A stretch of DNA of 64,000 bases from NCBI GenBank assembly GCA_973895155.1, contig OZ316892.1, positions 25,544,001-25,608,000 on the forward strand, read 5' to 3'. The position numbers and the translations under genes were made by a program. Source of the stretch: Marsupella aquatica (Eukaryota > Marchantiophyta). The number at the start of each line of letters is the position of its first letter. Positions within the stretch are counted from its first letter, which is position 1. Below the pieces are notes generated by a model that worked only from the letters and a program-made list of their open reading frames with translations, was not told the origin of the DNA and did no database searches. Of this stretch, positions 22,042 to 35,000 are shown piece after piece.

Positions 22042-25000
22042 AGTCTACCATGTCTAAGAGATCTCCATCACTTTACATTAATTAAATATAGCCTAATGAT
22101 TTAATTTTTAAGTATAATATAAATAACCCAATGAGTTAGTTTTTTTGGTGTACTGTATGTAGCCGAATGGTTACTTTTTTTAGTATAGTATATGTAATAG
22201 TGTGGTATGCCCAAATGCAAGTCCAATGGTGGTCGGGATTTTCAGTGAACTGTCTCCTGACACCCACCCTAAATTGTACATCCCTGCCTTAGATTGAATC
22301 CCCTATCCCATAAGTGCAATAACCCATAAGTGCAATAACCCATAAGTGCAATAACTACTTTACTAAAAGTTTGTATGCACTTATAGGAAGTAAGCAAAAT
22401 TTTATGGGATTGTGTGCTCTTATTGATAAGTTTTCATTTACACTCATCACAGTTCTGCACTTGTAAAGCTTTTGCGAAATGTTTTTAGGACTGTTTGCAC
22501 TTACAAAGATGCAAAATGTGCAAACTATGTGAAGAGAAAAGGAAGAACAGATGCCTGGCAGTTAGCCAAGTTTGCACTAGTCTGCACATAGAGATAGATG
22601 TCTGTATTTTGTTACATAAACTTTTCTGTAAAGAAGACTCTGACTACCTAGTAGTGTTGACAGTGTCTAATTATAGTCACATGCTTCTGTAAGATGCCCC
22701 CAAATCCCAGCCCTAACCAGCACTTATGCATGACATGCACTAAGTAGTCTATACAATGAGTCCAGGAACTTTCTATTATTTATGGACTTTTGGGTATATG
22801 TTCAAGTTTAGTTTGATTTGTGATGTACACATGATAAATGCAGATTCGGATAGACGTGCAGTTCCAAACAAGTGAAAAGTGCTCCTCTTAAATAAGTGCA
22901 TATATTTTACATGTGATTCTGCTGTCAGGTCACACACTAAAGTCCATGTACCCTAAGCCCTCATGGAGGCTCTTTTGAAATGTATAACTTAAGTTCTTCT
23001 AAGTACTGAGCTAGAGTACTCTGTGATTGTAGGAGGCTCTTATAGATAAGTACGAGCCAATTGTTTTTCTTTGGATTAATTACAGCTGTCCAATGAGCCA
23101 ATTAAAACAATTTTTTATTGTTTTTCTCTTTGATTTTCTTTCCTTGCACCTTTCAACATCCCATACTCCCATATTTCAACATCTCCAGTGGTATGAAATA
23201 CAACAAAAACACATCACACATGAAAAAGATGTGGCCTTCTTATTTTGTGAGGTTTCTCTTGTAAGTTGCAATTATTTTTCTTTTGTGGAAGGCCTCCATA
23301 TGATTCTAATTTTCTTTCCTAAGCTTCCTCAATTTTCACCAGAATTAAAGTTCTTTGGCTTTGGATATTCACACCGTATCTCCTAGATAAAGTAATTATT
23401 GTCTATGAGTATCATGCACATGGGGAATATGGACAATCAGACAGGTGTAAGCAGTTGTCATTGTTTGAAACGCCCTGTCAATTCTACCTCTCGTCAGGAC
23501 TTTTGCACCAGCTGCTAAGAGCTTAAAGCGAGGTGCTCCTTAAAGAAGTACTACAGTAGGGGAAAAGTCAAGCAACTCCCGTTGTGGAGGCCCCACACAG
23601 CCATTGGCATTTAATGCATGACCCTCAGGCTCACTACCGTCCTCTCCTTTTGCCAGGAAAAGATGATTGGCTTGTCTCAGTTCCAATGACTTTTAACTTT
23701 CAATTGGTGCCCTCGGAGAACTGTGTCTCCAAAATGGTATCTTGTTTAGAGCTGCTTTTTCTTTTTGCTGTTTCTTTTGTCAATTATTAATAACTGTCGA
23801 GGTGTTGATGTCTGTATAATTAAGTGGCTCTCCACCAAAGATGTCTAAGTATGATTATAACTATACAATAACTTCACACTCTCGTTCAGGTTGAATCATC
23901 CTCACCGGCCAGCTTGTCTCAATCTGGACCATCAGTGGCATGATTGAAGCTTGCACTGGGGCTTGTATTTGGTGAACAACTTACTGGGTGCACTTTACTT
24001 TGTGAATGCCCTTAGTGATTTTTGTCTTTGCAAATTTTGGGGCATTCGTGGAGAAGAATGCACTGTCAAGATTTGTACGGGCTCATACTGACAATTATAG
24101 CTCAATACCTGTCCATTGCACAGACTATGGTGTTGTTGCATAAAAGATGTTGATGCATATGAGGTGTCGTTATTTAGAAGAAGTCCATGCGTAAAGGACA
24201 TCATTTTGCAAAAGATGTCATTGTGAAAAAGATACTGTTGACGTAAATGAAAGATGTTGCATAAAGAAAATCATCCTGCAGCCAAGAGATTGTTACGTTT
24301 AGGGTTTCATTGCATATAGGACATCATTGCACAAAACATCCCGTAGAGTAAAAATGTCATTATGTAAAAACAGTCCATAAAGGGTAGTTTTGGGGTAGTC
24401 AAGGGCAGACGCTTGGACGGAGGCTAATAAGAGGATTTATATGGGCTTCCATAAGAGAAAAGTCCCATTATGGCAGGCATGTTGGCCCACTTAACACCCT
24501 TGTAAATTTTTTCATTTTTGGATTGGAGTTGCAAATGTCACAAACAGGATGCTGTCAGGATTGACATGAGGGGACCATGGCGTGGGAAGTGGGAGGATCA
24601 GGAGGAAATCCTATGTGATCCTCCCCCTGCCCTTCCTCCTCATCCCCTCCCTCTTGTCCAGTTTCTTTTCGGCAACTTTTTGTTTCCCTTCCTTCTTAAT
24701 TTTCTTTGGCCCTACAAATTTGTAAGAAGACCACTGTAAAACAAAGTGGGAGTTTTTAATTAGTACAAATAAATGTTAGACCTTTAAATGTATTCACGTC
24801 CTCTTACCAGAGCATTTTTAGCAATAGTAGCCCCTCAGGACTCAAGCAGAAACTCTTGTTTTGGGGGGCATTACAACTTACAATGCCCTGTAAACAGGAC
24901 CTTACTATCTACATACTGGACTCTTGTTTTAAATTTGGGGTTGACAACAAGGGTGGGATGCAGTCAGTGTTTCCTTTTGTATTTTGGGCAGGTGGCACTG

Positions 25001-25650
25001 AACGCCTTTGAACACTTAGAAAGACATTGTGTAATTGACTTGTCCAGTCACATTTTGAAATTAGTTATGACTGTTCACTTGGATAAACATTGTATACTTG
25101 ACTTGTACCCTCACATTATGACGGCTACATCATATGTATAGTCAGTCTGGATTGTTGATTTTAGCAAAAAAAGTTGCTAAAACCTTAAAAAAAAACCTCT
25201 TTGCATCTTTTGTGAGCCCCATGACTTTGTTAGCAATGTGCCAAAATTTGCACATAAAATAAATAGTGATGGGATATAACAGTGGGAGGTGAGGGTGCTA
25301 AGTGTAACAGACCTCAATGGGGCCATTGTGAGTGATTTTGTTACCACTAACCGTAATCATTCTGGGAACCCAGTTTAGCCATGATGTTAACCTTATACAA
25401 ACCAGTCAGTCAGTTAAGACTCCTCATCAATTGTAGGACTTGAGATTGTAGTCATTGGGATGAGGAAAGGCAGAGGAGAACGGGCGCACATTCAACTTCT
25501 GGTGATTGTCAAAACTACTGAATTCTGAGTGGAGTTTAGTAAATGGTATCCGGCTGGACGAAGACTGAGCATAGACTCATCGCATTGTACACACTTTATT
25601 TGTGGTTCAGACTTGTTCTTTCTAGTGGTTTCTCCTCCAATTCTGAATTC
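22042..25650. other. Intergenic spacer between units 2 and 3, dispersed repeats
   Basis: No gene recognised. A 16-bp unit CCCATAAGTGCAATAA is present three times in tandem at 22,307-22,354. Stretches at 22,870-22,945, 24,010-24,090 and 24,780-24,920 resemble sequence at 40,740-40,910 and 43,390-43,860 (shared phrases GTCAGGTCACACAC, GGGCATTC.TGGAGAA, AATAGCCCCTCA), so they are members of dispersed repeat families. The reading frames present are short and AT-rich. Confidence 0.5.
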
Positions 25651-28600
25651 AACTGTTCATGATTTCTCATCGAGCATGTGAGATCTGGTCATGATCTGGC
25701 CAGACATAAAAGAAGAGCTTTAGTCCTCAGTTCGATCTCTAAGCCTAAGTAACATATATCATATGTTTCAAAATTTACATTGCAATATTTTAGTAGCAAA
25801 GGTGCTGGAAAACTGTTTGGATCTCATATTTCGTGTGGTTCAGCTCACACAATTTTGTTGTCCATCTGTTGTCCATCAACAATTTCTTCAGAGTCCGAAT
25901 TAAACCTAGATATGGTGAACTTTTGAATATACCCAGATGACAACACCAGCAATGTGAAATTGAGTGGTGCAATCTTTTGGATACGGTGAAAGGTTTTCGT
26001 GCGGGGATATCATTCCTGATAATATGGACACCTTGTGGACGAGGTGCTTTCACAATTATAATCGGGAAATCTCACTTAGCATTTCCTGAAAACTGCGTCC
26101 ATACATGACCACCTCCTCCGTATCTTTCGAAGTGAAGCCCGACCCCACGATTTGGGTTTCGCACAACTTCGTTTTGTGTAAGTTTACGGTGATCTCTAAA
26201 TATAACAGCAGGTGACACAACTCCAATCCGGGGAAAAAAGCAATGCTTTATTGCAGAAACCGTCCTGTTTCATCGAAAAGCAGGCACACAACGAACAGTA
26301 CAAGGGTAGGAAACCAATTAAACATCTTATTGCAGTTTGAGAAGTTTTTCCAATATTTGTTTAGCTATCAAAAGTGTTGCTCATACGGCACGACTGAAGT
26401 TTTCCGGCTTCGTGGCTCGTGTGATCCCGGGATCATCAACCTCAACTGAAAATACAAGAACAAAATTGTCGCCAAATTCAGCCCAAGGCTCTGGCTGAGA
26501 AAGCTTACAAATTAAAGCATTTCAAGAACAGAAGAGAGGGTGTTCCGGTTAATATTATACTTAACGGTCTTCCAGGTGAAAGTTAACCACTCAATCATAT
26601 CGCTGAAAAATTCAGTCACCTTGAACTGGAATGCATATCGATCAGGAATGGGAGAAAGAGACGCACCGCTTGGTGAGCTGACATAGTCGATTCAAAGTGG
26701 CAGGAGGAAGACATTATGCTACACGTACATCACAGCTGCTTCAAATCCAGAATCCCATCAATCAATCAATCCAAATCTCAGAAAATGCAGAGTAGTGGGA
26801 TGCAGAATCTGACAATGCAAGTCGGAGCTCAATAAATTCGCCAGGGGAACTAGTCCCAAGGTAATGTCTCCCGTACAATAATATTAGAGGTAGAGCCAAA
26901 GGTTATCGTTGGGGGCCATGACGACGAATACGATACTGAAGAATCGAAATGAGGAGAGAATCGATTGCCAATCCGCGTCAATCATTACCAGAATGAAAGC
27001 GCAAAATACAAGTTGACATGAAATACGGATATCTCCATAGCTCGGGTCGTCTGATATGGAACCGCTGAGGTCAAACACGCAAAAAACATCACAAGGTCAT
27101 GGATAAAAGCACTCCATAAAATCACTCCATGAAAGTAGGTACAAAAATCACAACTTATACTGTGCACTTGCGAGAAAATTGTCTTTGAAATGCAGCGCTG
27201 CATATGCGCATCACTCAATTTAACTGCTCCAGCTGCATTTCATGACACACTAAGACAGTCGTGTGGCACGGAAAGGATATTATGGTTTATCAGCAAGGCA
27301 AGTTGAAAACTTCCTAAGCTGCGCAAAGGAAGAATGGTGAAACTATAGCATACCTTTTTTTTCGGACCTGCCAGAAGAGTGTTCCCAAACATTGAACTAC
27401 AATGAAGCAAACATGAAGCAGTTGCTTAAATAATCATGATGGCGGCAGGAACTCAACTCCTGCTTCCACTAGATTGCACTGATGTGTTCCAAGAATTGAA
27501 GGCTAAATAGTGTACGGAGAACGACACATCCATGGCAGGTTCAGGCTACATCAACAAACCTAAACACAACCTTCAAGGACCAGAACGACGTCACATTAAG
27601 TCTTAAGATTTTGACAAACCTCACATTGTATCCACAGCAATTCAGGACAGAACGGCCGAGTTCTTGCAGACCTTTTGAGTCAGCAATTCCTTCATCTAAG
27701 ATCTCAGTTCTCTGAATTAAAGTTACTGTAAGAACGGTCGAGTCCTTCATCTAAGATCTCAGTTGTGTGATTCAAAAAAACTATGACGAATGGCGGCCAG
27801 AGTCATACCTATTCTGCTCGGCCTCCGTCTCGGAGAACACCAATCCAATGTTGTAAGGGGAAGACATTTAGGCTACACATCACATAACAAAGCCTAAATG
27901 ACATTTAGCCTCCCATATGAACACTACTAACTTAATGCCAATTACACTCGGCATTTTCTAAGATTTTCTACGAAACTCTTTAATCCAACGACGGCGCTTC
28001 AAATCTAGCAGATCAGTAAAGCAATTTTGAAATTCTAACCTCCAGAAGAATAGAAATTCAGAAGCCACCGACAGGCTCAAAAAGAAATGGACGAATCAAA
28101 ACCAATCCAGTCTGACAAACTAGTCTATCCGAAAGATCGGGCGTCGTTTGATAAAAATTCAGAGTACAAACTCCAAGTTTGTGGCGGAGCCAAGAGGTCG
28201 AATACGAAACGAGGTGAGAGAAAAAGTAATTACCATGGCTGCTTGTGCGCCGACCTTTGAAGCCAAAGCAGCTTCCACTCTTTGTTATTCCAACAGCAGA
28301 GCTTAACTTTCCCTGAGGGCTGATATTCCATGCACAGTAGAAACGGGTGATGAATCATGATTCTTCCAACCTGTTCATATAGAAACGAAGGAGCTTTGCA
28401 AAACAAGAAACCTTTCTCGCCTACTTGCCATAAGAGTGTCTCCAAAAACAGAGCTCTTGCTTCTACAACTCAGTTAGTCGCAACTGCTCTTAGCTATGGA
28501 AAGGCTCTAAGCATCACAAAAAGAGTTTAGTGACATAGACGTTGAATGATGTGCAGATTGAAAACCTTACCCGGCGTTGAAAAAGGAATAGAACAACTAT

Positions 28601-29083
28601 GTAGCTGACTTACCTGTTCTTGCTGCTTTTCCAGGAGAGCGTTCGAAAAATAGAGTAGCAATGAAGGAAATGATAAGCGCACGTTGCTTCAATCAAGGCT
28701 GCGCCAAAAGTAAACTGCTGCTTCCACAGGAAAGAACAAATTGGTCTGGAAACATGGTGTGAATTTATGATGGGGGGCACGACAACTCTTTGGCATTTTT
28801 GGCTGCCTTGCTGACCTCCTCGCCCGATGCCTTGTTCCACTCCAACAGAGTGCAGAGGTCATGTGGATGCGAGACGTTCAAGGAAGGCAATAATCTGCAC
28901 TCTCTGCTCAAAACGAAAGGCACAAATATGACAGTAATGAGATGAAACTTTCTGTTTACGAAATGTATTCAAGAATTGAGTTTGCCCGGCTGTTGACTCC
29001 TATGACACACGTTAGTTGTATAAACTCCGTTCATACCTTCAACGGGAAAGGCAGCTCGAACTGACTGTAACGGAGAGTCCTAC
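25651..29083. other. 3' flank of NLR copy 3
   Basis: Homologous in patches to 3,900-6,090 and, from 28,178 on, to 14,331-15,196. The open frame 28,230-28,445 (minus) is similar to 14,393-14,593 (minus): both contain GRIMIHHPF and LCMEYQPSGKVKLC and end in QPW before a GTAATT. A small inverted repeat (CATTTAGGCT / AGCCTAAATG) lies at 27,866-27,902. No complete gene can be assembled. Confidence 0.45.
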
Positions 29084-32000
29084 CTATTTGAATTTGTAAC
29101 CCAAGTATTCAACCGAGCTCGTTCCCAAACAAGGACCTCTTCCATACTGGTAACTCTCAACTCGAGGAGGTTTGATTCGCAGTGCCCATTCTGCATCTGC
29201 TCTGGCTCCTTCCTCATCCTGTAATAAGGACTTCACCAGGCCCCTGTGTTTTAGCCTTTCATAGTCATCTGTTTCTAGCTCTAGCGCTTCATTCAAATCT
29301 ACCAACGCCCTGTTTAAGTCGCCTATCATCCTTCTCAGAACTCCCCTTTCCTGCAAGCCATACGGTCTGGCGCCTCCTAATTCAATGTACTCATTGGCAT
29401 CCGTGAGGGCTCCTTCAAAATCTCCCAGCTTTGCCTTCACGAAGCATCTTGCGCTGCCATCAAATAGAAGAATTTGAGTGCCTTAAAAGCGAAGACGGAT
29501 CTCAAAGCCCTGGAGCTCCTTGACTCTCATTCTCCAAATTGAAGATATTAAAACTCACACCTGAAGATTAAAATCTCACAACAAATCTTAACAATTTGTG
29601 GGAATATGGATACTCAAAGTTATCATGGCTCGCTCGCTCGCTCACTCTCATTCTCTGAATTAAACATATTGTAAGTTACACCTAAAAAATTGAAATCTCA
29701 TCACGAACCTTAACAATTTGTGGGAAAACGTCATGATCCAATTAGATGTTTGAATCTGCATGCCCATTGGACCTTCAATCTAAATTTAGGATCAAGCTGA
29801 GAAGTTGTACCTTACAAGCCTACCAACCATATCAATGGCCAGAGCATTGTCGTAGGCTTTGAGTGCTCCCTTGTAGTCTCCCATACTTACTAGTGCGTCG
29901 CCTTTGCCTTCATAAGCAGCACTGGATAGGTACAGTCTCTCCTCCTCATTTTCATTAACTGCCAATTCATAAACTTGTGCACTCCAATATTGTAATCCGC
30001 AATCCTGATGCTTATGGTTACAAGTAAGAATTCTCAAGCTCTTCAAAGAAGGTGGGGCATCCAAAAGGGCCCTCCTAAGATAACTCTTATTTTCAACTAC
30101 TGCATAACAAATGTACGTTAGTGCCTGGGTTGCATTCTTTGGTACAGCAGGGCTCACTCCCTCTCCTAGCAGTTCAACAAGCCTCCCCACTGCACCTGGA
30201 TAAGATCCAATCCTGATTGCATTCACCACCACATCTTTGGAAAAACATGCTAAAGCCCAAGATGCTTGTTGTTGTACATCTGGGCTCACACCCTCTTCTA
30301 AAAGTCCAACAAGTCTGTCCACTGCACCTGGGTAACATCCAATCTTGGTTGCATTTACCACCACATCATAGGAAAGACATCCTAGAGCCCAAGCTGCACT
30401 TCTTTGTACATCTCGGCTCACTCCCTCTTCTAGGAGTCCAACAAGCCTGTCCACTGCACCTGGGTAACATCCAATCTTGGTTGCATTTACCACCACGTCT
30501 TTGGAAAGACATCCTAAAGCCCAAGCTGCATTCTCTTGTACAAGTGGGCTCACTCCCTCTTCTAGGAGTCCAACAAGCCTGTCCACTGCACCTGGGTAAC
30601 ATCCAATCTTGGTTGCATTTACCACCACATCTTGGGAAAGACATCCTAGAGCCCAAGCTGCTTGCTTTTGTACATGTGGGCTCACTCCCTCTTCTAGGAG
30701 TCCAACAAGCCTGTCCACTGCACCTGGGTAACATCCAATCTTGGTTGCATTTACCACCACGTCTTTGGAAAGACATCCTAAAGCCCAAGCTGCTTGCTGT
30801 TGTACAAGTGGGCTCACTCCCTCTTCTAGGAGTCCAACAAGCATGTCCACTGCACCTGGGTAACATCCAATCTTGGTTGCATTTACCACCACGTCTTTGG
30901 AAAGACATCCTAAAGCCCAAGCTGCATTCTCTTGTACAAGTGGGCTCACTCCCTCTTCTAGGAGTCCAACAAGCCTGTCCACTGCACCTGGGTAACATCC
31001 AATCTTGGTTGCATTTACCACCACGTCTTTGGAAAGACATCCTAAAGCCCAAGCTGCTTGCTTTTGTACATGTGGGCTCACTCCCTCTTCTAGGAGTCCA
31101 ACAAGCCTGTCCACTGCACCTGGGTAACATCCAATCTTGGTTGCATTTACCACCACATCTTGGGAAAGACATCCTAGAGCCCAAGCTGCTTGCTTTTGTA
31201 CAAGTGGGCTCACTCCCTCTTCTAGGAGTCCAACAAGCCTGTCCACTGCACCTGGGTAACATCCAATCTTGGTTGCATTTACCACCACGTCTTTGGAAAG
31301 ACATCCTAAAGCCCAAGCTGCTTGCTGTTGTACAAGTGGGCTCACTCCCTCTTCTAGGAGTCCAACAAGCCTGTCCACTGCACCTGGGTAACATCCAATC
31401 TTGGTTGCATTTACCACCACGTCTTTGGAAAGACATCCTAAAGCCCAAGCTGCTTGCTGTTGTACAAGTGGGCTCACTCCCTCTTCTAGGAGTCCAACAA
31501 GCCTGTCCACTGCACCTGGGTAACATCCAATCTTGGTTGCATTTACCACCACGTCTTTGGAAAGACATCCTAAAGCCCAAGCTGCATTCTCTTGTACAAG
31601 TGGGCTCACTCCCTCTTCTAGGAGTCCAACAAGCCTGTCCACTGCACCTGGGTAACATCCAATCTTGGTTGCATTTACCACCACATCATAGGAAAGACAT
31701 CCTAAAGCCCAAGCTGCATGCTTTTGTACATGTGGGCTCACTCCCTCTTCTAGGAGTCCAACAAGCCTGTCCACTGCACCTGGGTAACATCCAATCTTGG
31801 TTGCATTTACCACCACATCTTGGGAAAGACATCCTAGAGCCCAAGCTGCTTGCTTTTGTACAAGTGGGCTCACTCCCTCTTCTAGGAGTCCAACAAGCCT
31901 GTCCACTGCACCTGGGTAACATCCAATCTTGGTTGCATTTACCACCACGTCTTTGGAAAGACATCCTAAAGCCCAAGCTGCTTGCTGTTGTACAAGTGGG

Positions 32001-35000
32001 CTCACTCCCTCTTCTAGGAGTCCAACAAGCCTGTCCACTGCACCTGGGTAACATCCAATCTTGGTTGCATTTACCACCACGTCTTTGGAAAGACATCCTA
32101 AAGCCCAAGCTGCATTCTCTTGTACAAGTGGGCTCACTCCCTCTTCTAGGAGTCCAACAAGCCTGTCCACTGCACCTGGGTAACATCCAATCTTGGTTGC
32201 ATTTACCACCACATCTTGGGAAAGACATCCTAAAGCCCAAGCTGCTTCCTCTTGTACAAGTGGGCTCACTCCCTCTTCTAGGAGTCCAACAAGCCTGTCC
32301 ACTGCACCTGGGTAACATCCAATCTTGGTTGCATTTACCACCACATCTTGGGAAAGACATCCTAAAGCCCAAGCTGCTTCCTTTTGTACATGTGGGCTCA
32401 CTCCCTCTTCTAGGAGTCCAACAAGCCTGTCCACTGCACCTGGGTAACATCCAATCTTGGTTGCATTTACCACCACATCATAGGAAAGACATCCTAAAGC
32501 CCAAGCTGCATGCTTTTGTACATGTTGGCTCACTCCCTCTTCTAGGAGTCCAACAAGCCTGTCCACTGCACCTGGGTAACATCCAATCTTGGTTGCATTT
32601 ACCACCACATCTTTGGAAAGACATCCTAAAGCCCGAGCTGCTTGCTCTTGTACAAGTGGGCTCACTCCCTCTTCTAGGAGTCCAACAAGCCTGTCCACTG
32701 CACCTGGGTAACATCCAATCTTGGTTGCATTTACCACCACATCATAGGAAAGACATCCTAGAGCCCAAGCTGCACTTCTTTGTACATCTCGGCTCACTCC
32801 CTCTTCTAGGAGTCCAACAAGCCTGTCCACTGCACCTGGGTAACATCCAATCTTGGTTGCATTTACCACCACATCTTTGGAAAGACATCCTAAAGCCCGA
32901 GCTGCATGCTTTTGTACAAGTGGGCTCACTCCCTCTTCTAGGAGTCCAACAAGCCTGTCCACTGCACCTGGGTAACATCCAATCTTGGTTGCATTTACCA
33001 CCACGTCATAGGAAAGACATCCTAAAGCCCAAGCTGCATTCTCTTGTACAAGTGGGCTCACTCCCTCTTCTAGGAGTCCAACAAGCTTTTCCATTGCACC
33101 CAGATAAGATCCAATCTTGGTTGCATTCTCCAAATCGTTGGACATATTTCCTATTGCCCAAGCTGCACTATTTTGTGCACTATTTTGTGCTTGTGGGCAG
33201 GGCCCCTCCCCTAACAATCCGACCAGCTTCTCCACGGCACCTGGATGTGAGACAATCTTGGTTGCATTTTTGCCCGTTTTCTGTGAAAGATATCCTAATG
33301 TCAAGGAAGTGTTTAATTGTATATCTTGGCCAACTCCCTCTGCCAAGAGTTCAATCAGTCTCTCAACTGCACCTGAATGAGATCCAATCTTGATTGCATC
33401 TCCTACATTGTGAGAAGATAAGCCTTGGAAGAGATAAAGAACTTCTCTGAGTTGAGGTTGAAAGTCGGAATTTGTTTGGTGGAGAACAGCCATCAACGCA
33501 GGAAGGATCTCGTCTTTGCTTTCCTTGAAGAGAGGCCTTTGGTTTATGAGTGTGAATTGTAGCAAGGCTTGGCATGCACCTGAGATTGTTTCTTGCATAC
33601 ATAGTAAGTCAATAACCTTTTTCTCGTGCAACTCACCCAAAAGTAGATATTCTTCAAGAATCTACACATCGCAACGGACTAGGTAAGTTAGTACAGTAGG
33701 TCTAGTACAGTCTGACTGTCTTACAGTGAATACGCATAGCTGAACAACTTATTCCCCTCCTCTTTTGAGTGTGTGTAACTCAAAGTTGAGGCGAAAGATT
33801 CACAGCCATTGAATGTCATATTTGTTGATCCAAACCTCAAATACTGTATATGCAATTTGAGCTTATAATATATAGACTGGAATCATCCACTCATATATTT
33901 TAATGATGATAGTACACAGCTGGCCTCTAAACAATCCAAAATTCTAAAATTCTCATTATCGTACGGGTTGAGATTCTAAAGGATTACCTCTTTGGTCGCC
34001 TGATGTGATTTCTTTTGCCACTCCTCTTCACCATCTGCATTTAGTAGCCAGACGAATGTTCTGATTGAAGACAATGTTGAGATGCCAAGCTTGTCGGTAT
34101 CATTCACAAATTGATTTACCGGAATCCCAAGGGTGCTTGCTGCTTTGTTACGCCATGACTCTTGCCCGTACAGAACTAGCAATATAGCAGCAACATTATC
34201 TTTTGTAATGTACTCCATCAACTTGGAAAACATCAAGGCAATTTCCTCCTTCTTTATCTGACTTATAAAATTTTGTCGCATGGTATGCAAGGACCAACTC
34301 CTTTGAGGGTTATCACTTCTTAGATCTGTTGGGCTCTCTATCTGGAAGAAGTTGATGGTCTCCATGTGCTCACAGCACCTAGAGAATTTAGCCATGCTGG
34401 AGTGTATAATCTTGAACAACGTCTTGAAGACTACTTCAGGAACAGGCTCGCTTTCAAACACAGATGCTAAGAGTAAAAGAGTTTGCTCTTCACTTGAGAA
34501 AGAACTCAACGCCATTTCTATTGATGCTCCCATGCTGCGTTTCGAGTAAGTACGACCAAACAGAGTAACAGGTCTTTGGTCATCCCCATTCTGTAGGTCC
34601 GAAAGATATCTAACAGTAGATTCCCATTCCTGTAGTTGTGAAGCTTTTCCAACGCCTATGTTTGTTGCTACATTAGCCAACACCAAAGGGTTGGAAGCAG
34701 ATTTGTCAATAATCTGATTGATTTGGGCCTGGCACAGTCAGTAAATATTAATTAGACGTATATGTATAATTGTCAGTAGCGACAATTTCTAGTCTTAGTT
34801 CACAGAACCATTTGCTCTCAAAAAATGCCAATCCTCAGAAAATACCAGTGAACACTATTGTACGTGAACAAAATGCAGGACTAGGTTCAAACAACTATTA
34901 CCTGTATATCCGAAGTCACTTCTGGTGGAAAGCCTTTAACATGGTTTGCAAGAATTTGGTTCGCCTGTTGGGAAGTCGGTAGAGAAATCGTAATTTCAGC

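Noticed and set aside
30366-32978. Second minus-strand frame (Cys-rich, 430 and 254 codons) through the ARM array
   Set aside because: A shifted reading of the same repeats. It is closed by TAG in every unit that has Tyr in the variable position, so it is not maintained.
30200-33100. Regular 132-bp array as a CRISPR or satellite
   Set aside because: No short repeat/spacer structure. Units are contiguous, coding, and fit the ARM fold.
30217-33393. Plus-strand open frame of 1,058 codons opposite the ARM array of NLR copy 3
   Set aside because: It is the antisense of the 132-bp coding repeat. A period divisible by three with no stop in one unit keeps such a frame open automatically. It has no ATG-context, splice or family support, and the minus strand has a full receptor structure.
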